This document shows, in pieces, positions 24,330 to 32,615 of a stretch of 32,615 nt of DNA. A program made the translations under genes and the position numbers. The notes beneath the pieces are model-generated. The model was not told the DNA's origin. It worked only from the letters and a program-made list of their open reading frames with translations, and ran no database searches. Numbering within the stretch: position 1 is the first letter of the stretch; every line of letters starts with the position of its first letter. The stretch is from Alphaproteobacteria bacterium. GTDB taxonomy: Bacteria > Pseudomonadota > Alphaproteobacteria > Puniceispirillales > Puniceispirillaceae. The stretch is taken from positions 1 to 32,615 of the forward strand of contig JADHOL010000021.1 in the NCBI GenBank assembly GCA_016779005.1. Direction: 5' to 3'.

Positions 24330-27300
24330 ATGTATAAACAAGATAAGGTGAAGGGGGATTATGCAGCACTTGGATGTATGAGTAATTTTAGTTTTCTGCG
24401 TGGCGCAAGTCATCCCCATGAGCTGATTGAAACAGCTGCAGCAGAAGGTTGGTCATCTTGTGGTATTGCAGATTATCATACGATTTCTGGATTGGTTCGC
24501 GCCCATCAATCTGCAATAGAACAATCTGTTAAGCTGTTATGCGGAGCACGGCTTATTATTGATTGTTCTGAGCAGATAGAACAATCAGAACAACCTATAG
24601 AAAAAGATAGAATAGAAGTCATAATTTATGCAGCAAACCGTGCGGGTTATGAATCACTATGTCAGCTTCTCAGTCGTGTAAATATGGCTTTAGCCCATAT
24701 ACCAGCTATAAAAAGAGCTGCAAATTTATATATCCATGTAAGTGAATTAGCACGTCTTGGCCAAGATGTTTTTGTTATTATTGAGGCTCCAGAATTAATT
24801 AAAAATTATGTGGCTGGACAGTGCCAGCAAATTCAAAAATTCGTAACAGCCCCTTTATTATTAGGCTCTGCTATTTACCGTGATGGTAATGATAAAAAGC
24901 GTCTGAAGTATGTATCTGGTCTGGCAGCTCGTCTAGGGCTTGGCTTTGTTGCGTTAGCAGCTCCGCTATATCACCATCCCTCACGTCGTCCATTAGCAGA
25001 CGTCTTATATTGTATTCGCACTAAACAAACGCTTGCAACAGCAGGCAGGGGCTTGTCTCGTAATGCAGAGCGGCATCTGATGAAAACCTCAGAATATACG
25101 AGATTATGGTCAGAATATCCAGAAGCAATTATAGCCGCAAGTCAGCTTGCACAGGCATGTACTTTTTCACTGTCGCAATTATCATATGAGTATCCAGAAG
25201 AAATTGTGCCAAATGGACGTTCTGTTATGGATGAGTTGATTTATCAGACTTGGCAAGGGGCAGAAAGACGATATCTAGATGGTATCCCAGATGAGGTAGA
25301 TGGCTATCTGAAAAAAGAATTGGCTTTGATCGCCAAGTTAAATTATGCCCCTTATTTTCTAACAGTATTTGATATTGTAAGATTTGCCCGTAGCCGGAAT
25401 ATTCTGTGTCAGGGGCGAGGATCTGCAGCCAATTCTGCTGTGTGCTATTGCCTTGATATTACAGCAGTTGATCCTGCTAGATCTAGCCCATTATTTGAGA
25501 GGTTTGTTAGTGAAGCACGCGCAGAGCCTCCTGATATTGATGTTGATTTTGAACATGAGAGACGCGAAGAAATCATCCAGTATATTTATCATAAATATGG
25601 GCGTCATAGAGCAGGTCTTGCGGCTAGTATTGTAACCTATCGTAAACGAAGTGCCTTAATTGAAATTGCCAAGGCATTTGGCCTGAGCCGAGATATACAA
25701 CAAGCCTTGTCAGCCCAAGTATGGGGAATAAAATCAACTTCCCCTGATTCAGAATTATTACATGCCGCTGGTTTAGATCCAGAAGATACAAAGCTACAAT
25801 TAATATTAAAACTTGTTCGCCAGCTACAGGGCTTTCCAAGGCATTTATCACAGCATGTTGGTGGGTTTGTTATTGCCAGAGATAGATTGGATTCGTTATG
25901 TGCTATTAGACCTGCAAGTATGGATGGGCGTACCATCATTGAGTGGGATAAGGATGATTTAGAGGCACTTGGCCTTTTGAAAATAGATATTTTGGCGCTT
26001 GGTATGTTGAGCTGCCTTGCGCGCGCATTTGATTTGCTCAAGCGGCATTATCATCTGGCGGTTACGTTATCTTCCATTCCAGCAGAAGATATAGATACCT
26101 ATAATATGTTATGTAAGGCTCAGTCTGTTGGTGTGTTTCAAGTAGAATCACGTGCTCAGATGTCTATGCTGCCTCGTTTACAGCCAAGATGTTTTCATGA
26201 TCTTGTGGTTCAGGTAGCTATTGTACGCCCCGGACCAATTCAAGGCGATATGGTGCATCCTTATTTACGTCGCAGGGCAGGCCATGAAAAAATAATCTAT
26301 CCTTCAGATGAATTAAAGCAGGTATTACAGCGCACGCTTGGGGTGCCGTTATTTCAAGAACAGGCAATGCAGATAGCCATTGTTGCTGCCGGGTTTAGTG
26401 GCTCAGAGGCAGATCAGTTACGCCGGGCAATGGCAACCTTTCGCAAAAATGACTTAATTCATAAATTTCGAGAGCGCATGGTGAAGGGGATGGTTGAACG
26501 CGGCTACCTAGAAGATTTTGCCATTAGATGTTTTCGTCAGATTGAAGGTTTTGGCACATATGGATTTCCAGAATCGCATGCGTCAAGTTTTGCGTTACTG
26601 GTTTATGCTTCTGCTTGGATAAAATGTCATTATCCAGATGTTTTTATCTGTGCGTTATTAAACGCTCAGCCAATGGGTTTTTATGGCTCAGCTCAATTAG
26701 TTGCAGAAGCCAAGCGTAGCGGTGTTGAGGTAAGACCAGTTGATATTAATAACTCACAATGGGACTGCAGCCTAGAGTCAACAGACCATGCGCGTCATGC
26801 GTTGCGTCTTGGAATGCGTCAGGTAAAAGGATTAAAACGATATGAGGCTGAAAGGCTAGCAGCAAGTCGTCATACAGCTTATCACGATATTAACGACCTT
26901 ATGCGTAGCTCAGACATCTCTATATCTGGATTAGAATCGCTTGCCAGAGCGGACGCCTTTAATTCGATTGGCCTTACAAGTCGTCAGTCATTATGGGAGA
27001 TAAAAAAGCTCGCTCGTCAGCAAAGCTCGGGGCTACCCTTATTCTCATATGCAGAACAACGCCATAAAACCATTATGCCAACAGAGCCAGCAACGCCTCT
27101 GCCAACAGCCAGTGTAGGTGCTTTGGTAGCGCAGGATTATTTAGCAACCGGATTATCTCTTAAAGCGCATCCGGTAAGTCTGTTAGAGCCGTATTTTTCA
27201 GCAGATAGCTGGCAGCCCTGTTCTGTTGCCATAGATAGTATGGATGGCAGGAAGCGTCAGGTAATTGGCCTTGTAACAGGCAGGCAAAGGCCAGGTACCG

Positions 27301-27554
27301 CAAAAGGAACTGTTTTTATAACATTGGAAGATGCGCATTATTCCCTGAATATTATAATCTGGCCAGCGATTGTGGATGCGTATCGTGCCGCCTTACTTGG
27401 TGCGCATTTATTAGGGGTATCTGGCAGAATTCAAAAACAGGGTAGAATTATACATCTTATCGCAGATAAGCTGGTTAATTGTGATGTTTATTTGCAGCAT
27501 CTAAAAACCTCGGAGCTAAAAATACCAGCATTAAAAAGCAGAGACTTTCATTAA
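24330..27554 (+). CDS. dnaE2: Error-prone DNA polymerase III alpha subunit, DnaE2
   Basis: A 1074-residue C-family polymerase that carries out translesion, mutagenic synthesis after DNA damage. The N-terminal PHP domain begins YAALGCMSNFSFLRGASHPHEL and continues WSSCGIADYHTISG. The palm contains GRGSAANSAVCYCL and the catalytic PPDIDVDFEHERREE (D402, D404), with the third acidic residue expected at D553 in LLKIDILALGML. Further on are FQVESRAQMSMLPRL, RPGPIQGDMVHPYL and EGFGTYGFPESHASSFA. A C-terminal OB-fold region (VIGLVTGRQRPGTAKGTVFITLED) follows. Length and motifs match DnaE2 better than the replicative DnaE1. It begins 30 bases after imuB, last gene of the LexA-controlled cassette. The ribosome binding site is weak. 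Confidence 0.95.
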   Translation: MYKQDKVKGDYAALGCMSNFSFLRGASHPHELIETAAAEGWSSCGIADYHTISGLVRAHQSAIEQSVKLLCGARLIIDCSEQIEQSEQPIEKDRIEVIIYAANRAGYESLCQLLSRVNMALAHIPAIKRAANLYIHVSELARLGQDVFVIIEAPELIKNYVAGQCQQIQKFVTAPLLLGSAIYRDGNDKKRLKYVSGLAARLGLGFVALAAPLYHHPSRRPLADVLYCIRTKQTLATAGRGLSRNAERHLMKTSEYTRLWSEYPEAIIAASQLAQACTFSLSQLSYEYPEEIVPNGRSVMDELIYQTWQGAERRYLDGIPDEVDGYLKKELALIAKLNYAPYFLTVFDIVRFARSRNILCQGRGSAANSAVCYCLDITAVDPARSSPLFERFVSEARAEPPDIDVDFEHERREEIIQYIYHKYGRHRAGLAASIVTYRKRSALIEIAKAFGLSRDIQQALSAQVWGIKSTSPDSELLHAAGLDPEDTKLQLILKLVRQLQGFPRHLSQHVGGFVIARDRLDSLCAIRPASMDGRTIIEWDKDDLEALGLLKIDILALGMLSCLARAFDLLKRHYHLAVTLSSIPAEDIDTYNMLCKAQSVGVFQVESRAQMSMLPRLQPRCFHDLVVQVAIVRPGPIQGDMVHPYLRRRAGHEKIIYPSDELKQVLQRTLGVPLFQEQAMQIAIVAAGFSGSEADQLRRAMATFRKNDLIHKFRERMVKGMVERGYLEDFAIRCFRQIEGFGTYGFPESHASSFALLVYASAWIKCHYPDVFICALLNAQPMGFYGSAQLVAEAKRSGVEVRPVDINNSQWDCSLESTDHARHALRLGMRQVKGLKRYEAERLAASRHTAYHDINDLMRSSDISISGLESLARADAFNSIGLTSRQSLWEIKKLARQQSSGLPLFSYAEQRHKTIMPTEPATPLPTASVGALVAQDYLATGLSLKAHPVSLLEPYFSADSWQPCSVAIDSMDGRKRQVIGLVTGRQRPGTAKGTVFITLEDAHYSLNIIIWPAIVDAYRAALLGAHLLGVSGRIQKQGRIIHLIADKLVNCDVYLQHLKTSELKIPALKSRDFH

Positions 27555-27604
27555 TATAGATGAATATGCTGATATCGTGAGTGTGACGCTGATAGAAATG
27601 GTAT

Positions 27605-28939
27605 TTATGATGCGCTGGCGCTCGAAATTATCTCCGGCAATGCAAAACAGGCATTTCCAGACTGGTATAACTCGACACAAGCAGCACGGGCGCTTGGCTC
27701 ATCAAGCCCTTCAAACCTAACCCGCCATAAGGGTAATTCGCCTCGCATTACAAGGCTTACCTCTGCTGGTATCATTGCCAAAACAGAGGCAGCAGAACGT
27801 CTGGCTTTGATTGCTGCTTTATGGGCACTGATTTTTCTAGAAAAACTGCCTATTTGAATAGACCAAGCATCGCTGGTTGATGCTATCTGGTTTTCTTCAG
27901 AATTGGCGGGCATAGAGCGAATAATAATCTGTGGCTTAGAGATTGGCGGGACAACAGAGGCAAGTCTACTACTAGAGGCTGTAACCTCTTTGTTTTCTGG
28001 CCTTGGAAACGGCGTTGCAATCGGAATCGAAGCAACCCTAACAGGTTTTACCACCTTGAACTGGTTGGTGAGTAACTTAATCATATGTTGGTCACGGCTT
28101 TTACTCGTTTTGCCACCAAATACAACACCTATAAGACGCACACCATTTCGCTCAGCAGAAGCAACAAGATTAAAGCCAGCGGCCCCTATATAACCGGTTT
28201 TAATGCCGTCCGTACCTTCAAAAGCAGTCAATAATCGGTTGTGATTTCGATAAGTTTGGCCTCTAAATTTAAATGATTTATTGCTAAAATAATGATAATA
28301 TTCAGGAAAGTCTGTTCGAATTGCCATGCCAAGTTTTGCCATATCTCTGGCTGTACTTACCTGAGCCCTATTGGGAAGGCCAGACGCATTTTTAAAAATG
28401 GTGCGTGACATTCCAAGCGCCTTTGCTTTGCGGGTCATTCGCTTGGCAAATTCACGTTCTGATACTGAAATTTTTTCGGATATAGCCGTTGCAACGTCAT
28501 TTGCAGATTTCGTCACTAATGCAAGTATAGCATCTTCAACAGATATCGTCTCACCTGGTTTTAGATACAGTTTAGAGGGGCTTCTACTGGCTGAAAGCGA
28601 TGATATAGGTATCTGTGAGTTTAACGTTAAGTTTTTACTCTGTAATTCTTCGAATACTATATATAACGTCATGATTTTTGCTAATGATGCAGGATATAGC
28701 TGCTTATCTGCATTTCTGGCATATAAGACACGCTTTGATACTTCTTCCATAACAAAAGATGCATATTTTGTATTAGCCTGCGCCTCAGATGATCCCAATA
28801 TATTAAACGTTGATAACATCCCGCCAGAAAGCCAAAAAGCTATCATAAAGCTGATAAAAAGTTTTTTTAAGCTGGGGATAATATTCTGTATTATTTTGGT
28901 AAAGGCACCAAATAATTTGTTTTTGATGATGCCGATCAT
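27605..28939 (-). CDS. D-alanyl-D-alanine carboxypeptidase (penicillin-binding protein) with C-terminal SPOR domain
   Basis: A periplasmic serine peptidase of the S11 family that trims the terminal D-alanine from peptidoglycan pentapeptides. Counting from ATG 28939 (444 residues), the three active-site motifs are S85-x-x-K88 (PASLAKIM), S145-A-N147 and K247-T-G249 (DGIKTGYIG). An N-terminal signal sequence (hydrophobic about 27-49) ends at AQA before NTKY. After a proline/serine-rich linker (about 300-355), residues about 358-433 (AWSIQIGSFSRKISAHKAA onward) form a SPOR peptidoglycan-binding domain that would direct it to division-site denuded glycans. I prefer ATG 28939, with AGGA at 28945-28948, over ATG 28963, which lacks a ribosome binding site. 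Divergent from clpS. Confidence 0.92.
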   Translation of the reverse strand: MIGIIKNKLFGAFTKIIQNIIPSLKKLFISFMIAFWLSGGMLSTFNILGSSEAQANTKYASFVMEEVSKRVLYARNADKQLYPASLAKIMTLYIVFEELQSKNLTLNSQIPISSLSASRSPSKLYLKPGETISVEDAILALVTKSANDVATAISEKISVSEREFAKRMTRKAKALGMSRTIFKNASGLPNRAQVSTARDMAKLGMAIRTDFPEYYHYFSNKSFKFRGQTYRNHNRLLTAFEGTDGIKTGYIGAAGFNLVASAERNGVRLIGVVFGGKTSKSRDQHMIKLLTNQFKVVKPVRVASIPIATPFPRPENKEVTASSSRLASVVPPISKPQIIIRSMPANSEENQIASTSDAWSIQIGSFSRKISAHKAAIKARRSAASVLAMIPAEVSLVMRGELPLWRVRFEGLDEPSARAACVELYQSGNACFALPEIISSASAS

Positions 28940-29024
28940 TATTATCCTGAGATTATCATACATTTTATTAATAGACTCAGCAGGTTGCGACGAATTATAA
29001 TGATGTCACTAATGAATCACAATA

Positions 29025-29051
29025 AAGATTAGAAATCAATATTTCTATCTT
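29025..29051. repeat. Imperfect inverted repeat between the carboxypeptidase gene and clpS
   Basis: AAGAT (29025-29029), one bulged T, and AGAAAT (29031-29036) pair with ATTTCT (29041-29046) and ATCTT (29047-29051) around a CAAT loop, giving 11 base pairs. It lies in the 215-base divergent region and is A/T-rich. It may be an operator or chance. Confidence 0.35.
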
Positions 29052-29154
29052 GTAAGTTGAAGATGCACTAATTAATAAAAAAATACCATCAACCCCTTTT
29101 CTTAATTATAAAAGATGCCAATATCTAGTGTTAGGTCATGGAGATGTCGAAACG

Positions 29155-29478
29155 ATGAGCGCAGATAATAATAAGCCAGATGATGTTGATGGTGGCTTGG
29201 CGCTGGACAAGCGCACAAAAACTAAAAAGCCATCATTATATCGCGTAGTAATGTTGAATGATGATTACACTCCTATGGAGTTTGTCGTTTTAATATTACA
29301 ACGCTTTTTTGGCCATAATTCACAGGTAGCCCAGAAAATCATGTTACATGTGCATCAAAAAGGAGTTGGTGTTTGCGGTGTGTTTACCTATGAGGTTGCT
29401 GAGGCGAAAATAAATCAAGTAATGACATTTGCAAGACAAAACGAACATCCGCTGCAATTGCAGATGGAAAAGGAGTAA
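29155..29478 (+). CDS. clpS: ClpS, ATP-dependent protease adaptor
   Basis: This adaptor hands proteins with destabilising N-terminal residues to ClpA for degradation by ClpAP. The sequence is 107 residues from ATG 29155, with a disordered acidic N-terminus (1-27) and then the core [18 protein letters not shown]35, D36 and H67 correspond to the N-degron pocket residues, and the C-terminal [16 protein letters not shown] is standard. GGAG at 29140-29143 is eleven bases upstream; an in-frame GTG at 29128 would add nine residues and is less likely. It is followed after four bases by clpA, whose ribosome binding site lies inside the end of clpS. Confidence 0.95.
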   Translation: MSADNNKPDDVDGGLALDKRTKTKKPSLYRVVMLNDDYTPMEFVVLILQRFFGHNSQVAQKIMLHVHQKGVGVCGVFTYEVAEAKINQVMTFARQNEHPLQLQMEKE

Positions 29479-29482
29479 GATA

Positions 29483-31762
29483 GTGCTATCCCAAGAATTA
29501 GAAGAAACCCTGCGTCGTTCCCTGTCTATTGCAGGAGAGCGGCATCATGAATTTGCTACTCTGGAACATCTTCTACTTGCGATGCTCGAAGATAAGGATG
29601 CGCTTGCAGTAATGAATGGCTGCAATTTAGATGTCTCTAGATTAACAGAGATGCTAGTATCCTATATTGATGATGAAATGGATGAGCTGGTCGCGCAAGC
29701 AGATGAGATAGAGGTACAACCAACGGCTTCTTTTAGCCGTGTGGTGCAACGTGCTATTATTCATACTCAATCTTCGGGTCGTGGTTCTGCTACAGGTGCT
29801 AACGTTTTGATAGCTATGTATTCAGAGCGGGAGTCACATGCGGTGTGGTTTTTAACCTCACTTGAGATGTCACGCCTTGATGCAATCAGCTTTATAAGCC
29901 ATGGCAATGGCGCATCTGTTGAAGGAAGTGACACGGACGAAGATGACGCAGATACAAGCGATAGCCAGACAGGAAAAGATGCATTATCGCAATATGCGGT
30001 TGACCTTATTGCTAAAGCAGTTGAAGGCAAGATAGATCCGTTAATCGGCAGAAGTGCAGAGGTAGATAGAACCATTCAAATATTATGCAGAAGAACCAAA
30101 AATAACCCGTTATATGTTGGTGATCCAGGTGTTGGAAAAACCGCTATTGCAGAGGGGCTTGCACAGCGTATTGTTGATGGGTCAGTTCCAGAAGTTCTTA
30201 AATCTGCTGTTATATATTCACTTGATATGGGCTCATTGCTTGCTGGTACCAGATATCGGGGAGATTTTGAAGAACGCCTAAAAGCGGTCATGAAGCAAAT
30301 AGAGCTCGATAGTCAGGCTATTCTGTTTATTGATGAAATTCATACTATTATCGGAGCAGGGGCTACCTCTGGCGGGGCGATGGATGCGTCTAACCTGCTG
30401 AAGCCTGCCTTGCAGAAAGGGTCGCTGCGTTGCATTGGCTCAACCACCTATAAAGAATATCGAAGTTATTTTGAAAAAGATCGCGCATTGGCACGACGAT
30501 TCCAGAAAATTGATGTTAATGAGCCATCTGTGCCTGATACAATAAAAATTCTAGCAGGTCTGAAGTCGCGTTATGAAGCGCATCACGGGGTGAAATACAC
30601 CCAAGCAGCCATCAAGACAGCAGTTGATTTATCAGCTCGCTATATTCATGATCGTAAACTTCCCGATAAAGCCATTGATGTTATAGATGAAGCAGCAGCG
30701 TCACAAAATCTATTGCCGCCTTCAAAAAGACGACAGCAAATCGGCCAAAAGGAAATAGAAACAACCATTGCTTCGATGGCCAGGATACCATCTAAGCATG
30801 TGAGCAGAGACGATAAGGCTGTGTTAGCCTCGCTAGAGACAGATTTAAAGCGGATGGTTTATGGACAAGATACTGCGATTACAGCGCTGGCATCTGCTAT
30901 TAAACTCTCTCGCGCTGGTTTGCGTGAAGCTGGCAAACCAATTGGTAATTATTTGTTCTCTGGTCCAACAGGTGTTGGCAAAACAGAGGTTGCAAAACAA
31001 TTATCAGAAACCCTAGGGGTTAAGCTAATTCGCTTTGATATGTCCGAATATATGGAGAGACATACCGTATCAAGATTAATAGGTGCACCTCCTGGTTATG
31101 TTGGTTTTGATCAAGGCGGATTATTAACAGATGCAATTGATCAAACCCCGCATGCTGTCTTGTTATTAGATGAGATCGAAAAAGCACATCCTGATTTGTT
31201 TAATTTATTATTGCAGGTCATGGATCATGGCACCTTGACAGACTCAAATGGCAAGAAGGTAGATTTCCGAAATGTTATTTTAATTATGACAACCAATGCA
31301 GGTGCATCTGAGTTATCAAAGCAGGCTATTGGATTTGGCAGAGGAAACAGAACAGATGCCGATTCAGAGGCCATAGAGAAAACATTTTCGCCTGAATTCA
31401 GAAACCGTCTGGATGCCGTTATAGCTTTCTCCGCGCTAAATAATGATACGATACGGCTTGTTGTAGATAAGTTCGTATTCCAGCTTGAAGCTCAGCTAGC
31501 GGAAAGACAGGTTGAAATTCAGCTTGATGAGCAAGCGCGTGAATGGCTGGCAGAACGCGGATATGATAGCTCTTTTGGTGCAAGACCGCTTGGCAGATTA
31601 ATACAAGAGCATATTAAAAAACCGCTGGCAGATCATCTTCTGTTTGGAGATTTGGTTGCGGGCGGTGAAGTGATGGTAACGGTTAAAGACAAAAAGCTTG
31701 AGCTTAAAACAACGCCATCAAACAATACCAACTCGTCTAAAAAGAAAACTGAAAAAGTGTAA
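29483..31762 (+). CDS. clpA: ClpA, ATP-dependent Clp protease ATP-binding subunit
   Basis: A hexameric AAA+ unfoldase that feeds substrates to ClpP. From GTG 29483 it has 759 residues, almost exactly the E. coli length. The N-domain (1-150) binds ClpS. The first AAA+ module has Walker A GDPGVGKT (213-220) and Walker B ILFIDEIHTIIGAG; the second has GPTGVGKT (494-501) and VLLLDEIEKAH. The IGF loop at 616-618 (QAIGFGRG) docks ClpP. The start rests on AGGAG at 29471-29475, seven bases upstream, and on the family N-terminus LSQELEETLRRSL; the longer open frame from 29429 runs inside clpS. Cotranscribed with clpS. clpP is not in the window. Confidence 0.97.
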   Translation: MLSQELEETLRRSLSIAGERHHEFATLEHLLLAMLEDKDALAVMNGCNLDVSRLTEMLVSYIDDEMDELVAQADEIEVQPTASFSRVVQRAIIHTQSSGRGSATGANVLIAMYSERESHAVWFLTSLEMSRLDAISFISHGNGASVEGSDTDEDDADTSDSQTGKDALSQYAVDLIAKAVEGKIDPLIGRSAEVDRTIQILCRRTKNNPLYVGDPGVGKTAIAEGLAQRIVDGSVPEVLKSAVIYSLDMGSLLAGTRYRGDFEERLKAVMKQIELDSQAILFIDEIHTIIGAGATSGGAMDASNLLKPALQKGSLRCIGSTTYKEYRSYFEKDRALARRFQKIDVNEPSVPDTIKILAGLKSRYEAHHGVKYTQAAIKTAVDLSARYIHDRKLPDKAIDVIDEAAASQNLLPPSKRRQQIGQKEIETTIASMARIPSKHVSRDDKAVLASLETDLKRMVYGQDTAITALASAIKLSRAGLREAGKPIGNYLFSGPTGVGKTEVAKQLSETLGVKLIRFDMSEYMERHTVSRLIGAPPGYVGFDQGGLLTDAIDQTPHAVLLLDEIEKAHPDLFNLLLQVMDHGTLTDSNGKKVDFRNVILIMTTNAGASELSKQAIGFGRGNRTDADSEAIEKTFSPEFRNRLDAVIAFSALNNDTIRLVVDKFVFQLEAQLAERQVEIQLDEQAREWLAERGYDSSFGARPLGRLIQEHIKKPLADHLLFGDLVAGGEVMVTVKDKKLELKTTPSNNTNSSKKKTEKV

Positions 31763-31778
31763 TTAGTTTTAATAATAT

Positions 31779-32615
31779 TTATTTGTAAGGAGAGGTTTTG
31801 GCAATTAACAAAGCCTCTTCTTGGTTTTGCAGCGCTTCTTGTCTGAGAAATCGCATAATCGCTTCTTCGAATTGTGGGTTAAGAATTTTATGGGCGGAAT
31901 AGGTCTTTGAGGGAAGATATCCACGTGGAACTTTGTGAAGCCCTTGTGCGCCTGCTTCCACTCGTTTAAGGCCCATTTTTATGGCAAAATCAATTGCCTG
32001 ATAATAACATGTCTCAAAATGTAAAAATGGCACGTCGCGTAATCCGCCCCAATTTCGGCCATATAGCGCATCTGGTCCTATAAAATTTAGGGCTCCAGCG
32101 ATAGGCGTATCCCCATCATAAGCAAGGATAAGAAGAATCTTGTCAGCGATATTACCAGATAGGGACTCAAAAAACTTGCGTGTTAGATAAGCGCCGCCCC
32201 ATTTCTTCTCAATCGTGGCAAGATAACATTGATAGAAAATATCCCAATGTATCGGTTTTATAGTATCACCAGTTAAATGCTCAAACCGAATTCCAGATTC
32301 TTGAATAGAGTCACGCTCTTTGCGAATATTTTTGCGTTTTCTAGATGTTAAAAACTCTAAAAACTGATCAAAACTCTCATAATTTTGATTATGCCAATGA
32401 AACTGCAAGCCCTCGCGGATCATCCAGCTATTATCTCGTGCGGCAGTCAAATCATCTATATCTATAAAATTAATATGTGCAGAGGAGAGATTGTTATTTT
32501 CAATGAGCGCCTGCATGCTGGCAAACAAGGCTTGCTTTGCCTGTATATCACCTTCTAGCGTCAGTAAACGGGGGCCTGGCACGGGGGTAAATGGAACTGC
32601 TGAAAGTGACTTTGG
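31779..32615 (-). CDS. FemAB-like/GNAT-fold acyltransferase (DUF482 family), partial
   Basis: The C-terminal part of a FemAB-like protein (Pfam FemAB_like, formerly DUF482), annotated elsewhere as peptidoglycan biosynthesis/recognition or GNAT-related; its substrate is unproven. Visible family segments include FLTSRKRKNIRKERD, YLATIEKKWGGAYLTRKFF, LILAYDGDTPIAGALNFIG, LYGRNWG, LHFETCYYQAIDFAI and the signature VEAGAQGLHKVPRGYLPSKTYSAH. The frame is open to the window edge: the final 33 bases add PKSLSAVPFTP ahead of VPGPRLL, as expected for this family, so the GTG at 32582 is not the true start and about 110-120 N-terminal residues are probably missing. It converges on clpA with 16 bases between stop codons. 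Confidence 0.88.
   Translation of the reverse strand, partial: PKSLSAVPFTPVPGPRLLTLEGDIQAKQALFASMQALIENNNLSSAHINFIDIDDLTAARDNSWMIREGLQFHWHNQNYESFDQFLEFLTSRKRKNIRKERDSIQESGIRFEHLTGDTIKPIHWDIFYQCYLATIEKKWGGAYLTRKFFESLSGNIADKILLILAYDGDTPIAGALNFIGPDALYGRNWGGLRDVPFLHFETCYYQAIDFAIKMGLKRVEAGAQGLHKVPRGYLPSKTYSAHKILNPQFEEAIMRFLRQEALQNQEEALLIAKTSPYK

Noticed and set aside
27555-27604. Bidirectional terminator between dnaE2 and the carboxypeptidase gene
   Set aside because: No GC-rich stem with flanking A and T runs is present in the 50-base gap.
28371-29000. 209-codon plus-strand open frame opposite the carboxypeptidase gene
   Set aside because: Length alone is notable, but it is antisense to the S11 peptidase with all three catalytic motifs, shows no family features and has no ribosome binding site.

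Overview
The window is a compact, AT-rich stretch of bacterial chromosome that looks like a free-living, probably marine, alphaproteobacterium. The grounds are an alphaproteobacterial-type LexA box (GAAC, seven bases, GAAC) in front of an imuA-imuB-dnaE2 cassette, an fdxA-carD-rpoH run, a folate-linked sarcosine oxidase operon, and a D,D-carboxypeptidase with a SPOR tail. Gene order and AT-richness would fit a SAR116-like or other Rhodospirillales-related lineage, but the sequence alone does not fix the taxon. I see no tRNA, rRNA, CRISPR array, insertion sequence or prophage. Almost every base lies in or close to a gene; the only gene-free stretch over 300 bases is 21125-21444.

Layout. 50-4184 (+): a TerB-like protein, seven-iron ferredoxin FdxA, CarD-type regulator, heat-shock sigma factor RpoH, proline iminopeptidase and an XRE-family regulator. 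4233-8073 (+): an isoprenoid block xseB-ispA-dxs followed by tlyA, whose N-terminal S4 domain is broken by a one-base frameshift. 8081-10687 (-): chorismate synthase, enoyl-ACP reductase and a secreted glycine-zipper protein. 10876-11514 (+): pyridoxamine phosphate oxidase. 11748-15747 (+): a covalent-flavin, folate-binding methylamine dehydrogenase of the dimethylglycine/sarcosine dehydrogenase family, followed by a non-pyrrolysine MttB-family methyltransferase. 15757-21124 (-): soxBDAG, heterotetrameric sarcosine oxidase, converging on the previous pair. 21445-27554 (+): a small membrane protein and the SOS mutasome imuA-imuB-dnaE2. 27605-28939 (-): penicillin-binding carboxypeptidase. 29155-31762 (+): clpS-clpA. 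31779-32615 (-): a FemAB-like acyltransferase cut by the window end.

How the genes work together. The centre (about 11.5-21.1 kb) is a methylated-glycine catabolic island. The two flavoprotein systems remove N-methyl groups as formaldehyde-level carbon and pass them to tetrahydrofolate through GcvT-like domains, and an MttB homologue sits between them without a corrinoid protein or corrinoid reactivase in view. DXS makes DXP with thiamine diphosphate and IspA condenses the resulting C5 units to farnesyl diphosphate. ClpS delivers N-degron substrates to ClpA. ImuA, ImuB and DnaE2 are the damage-inducible error-prone polymerase set, here with a clear LexA operator.

Most interesting for follow-up: the MttB homologue without corrinoid partners beside two folate-linked demethylases, with a structured leader upstream; the tlyA frameshift; an 18-bp tandem repeat inserted in imuB; and a 22-bp near-perfect palindrome in front of rpoH. 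I do not see a wholly new multi-gene system.
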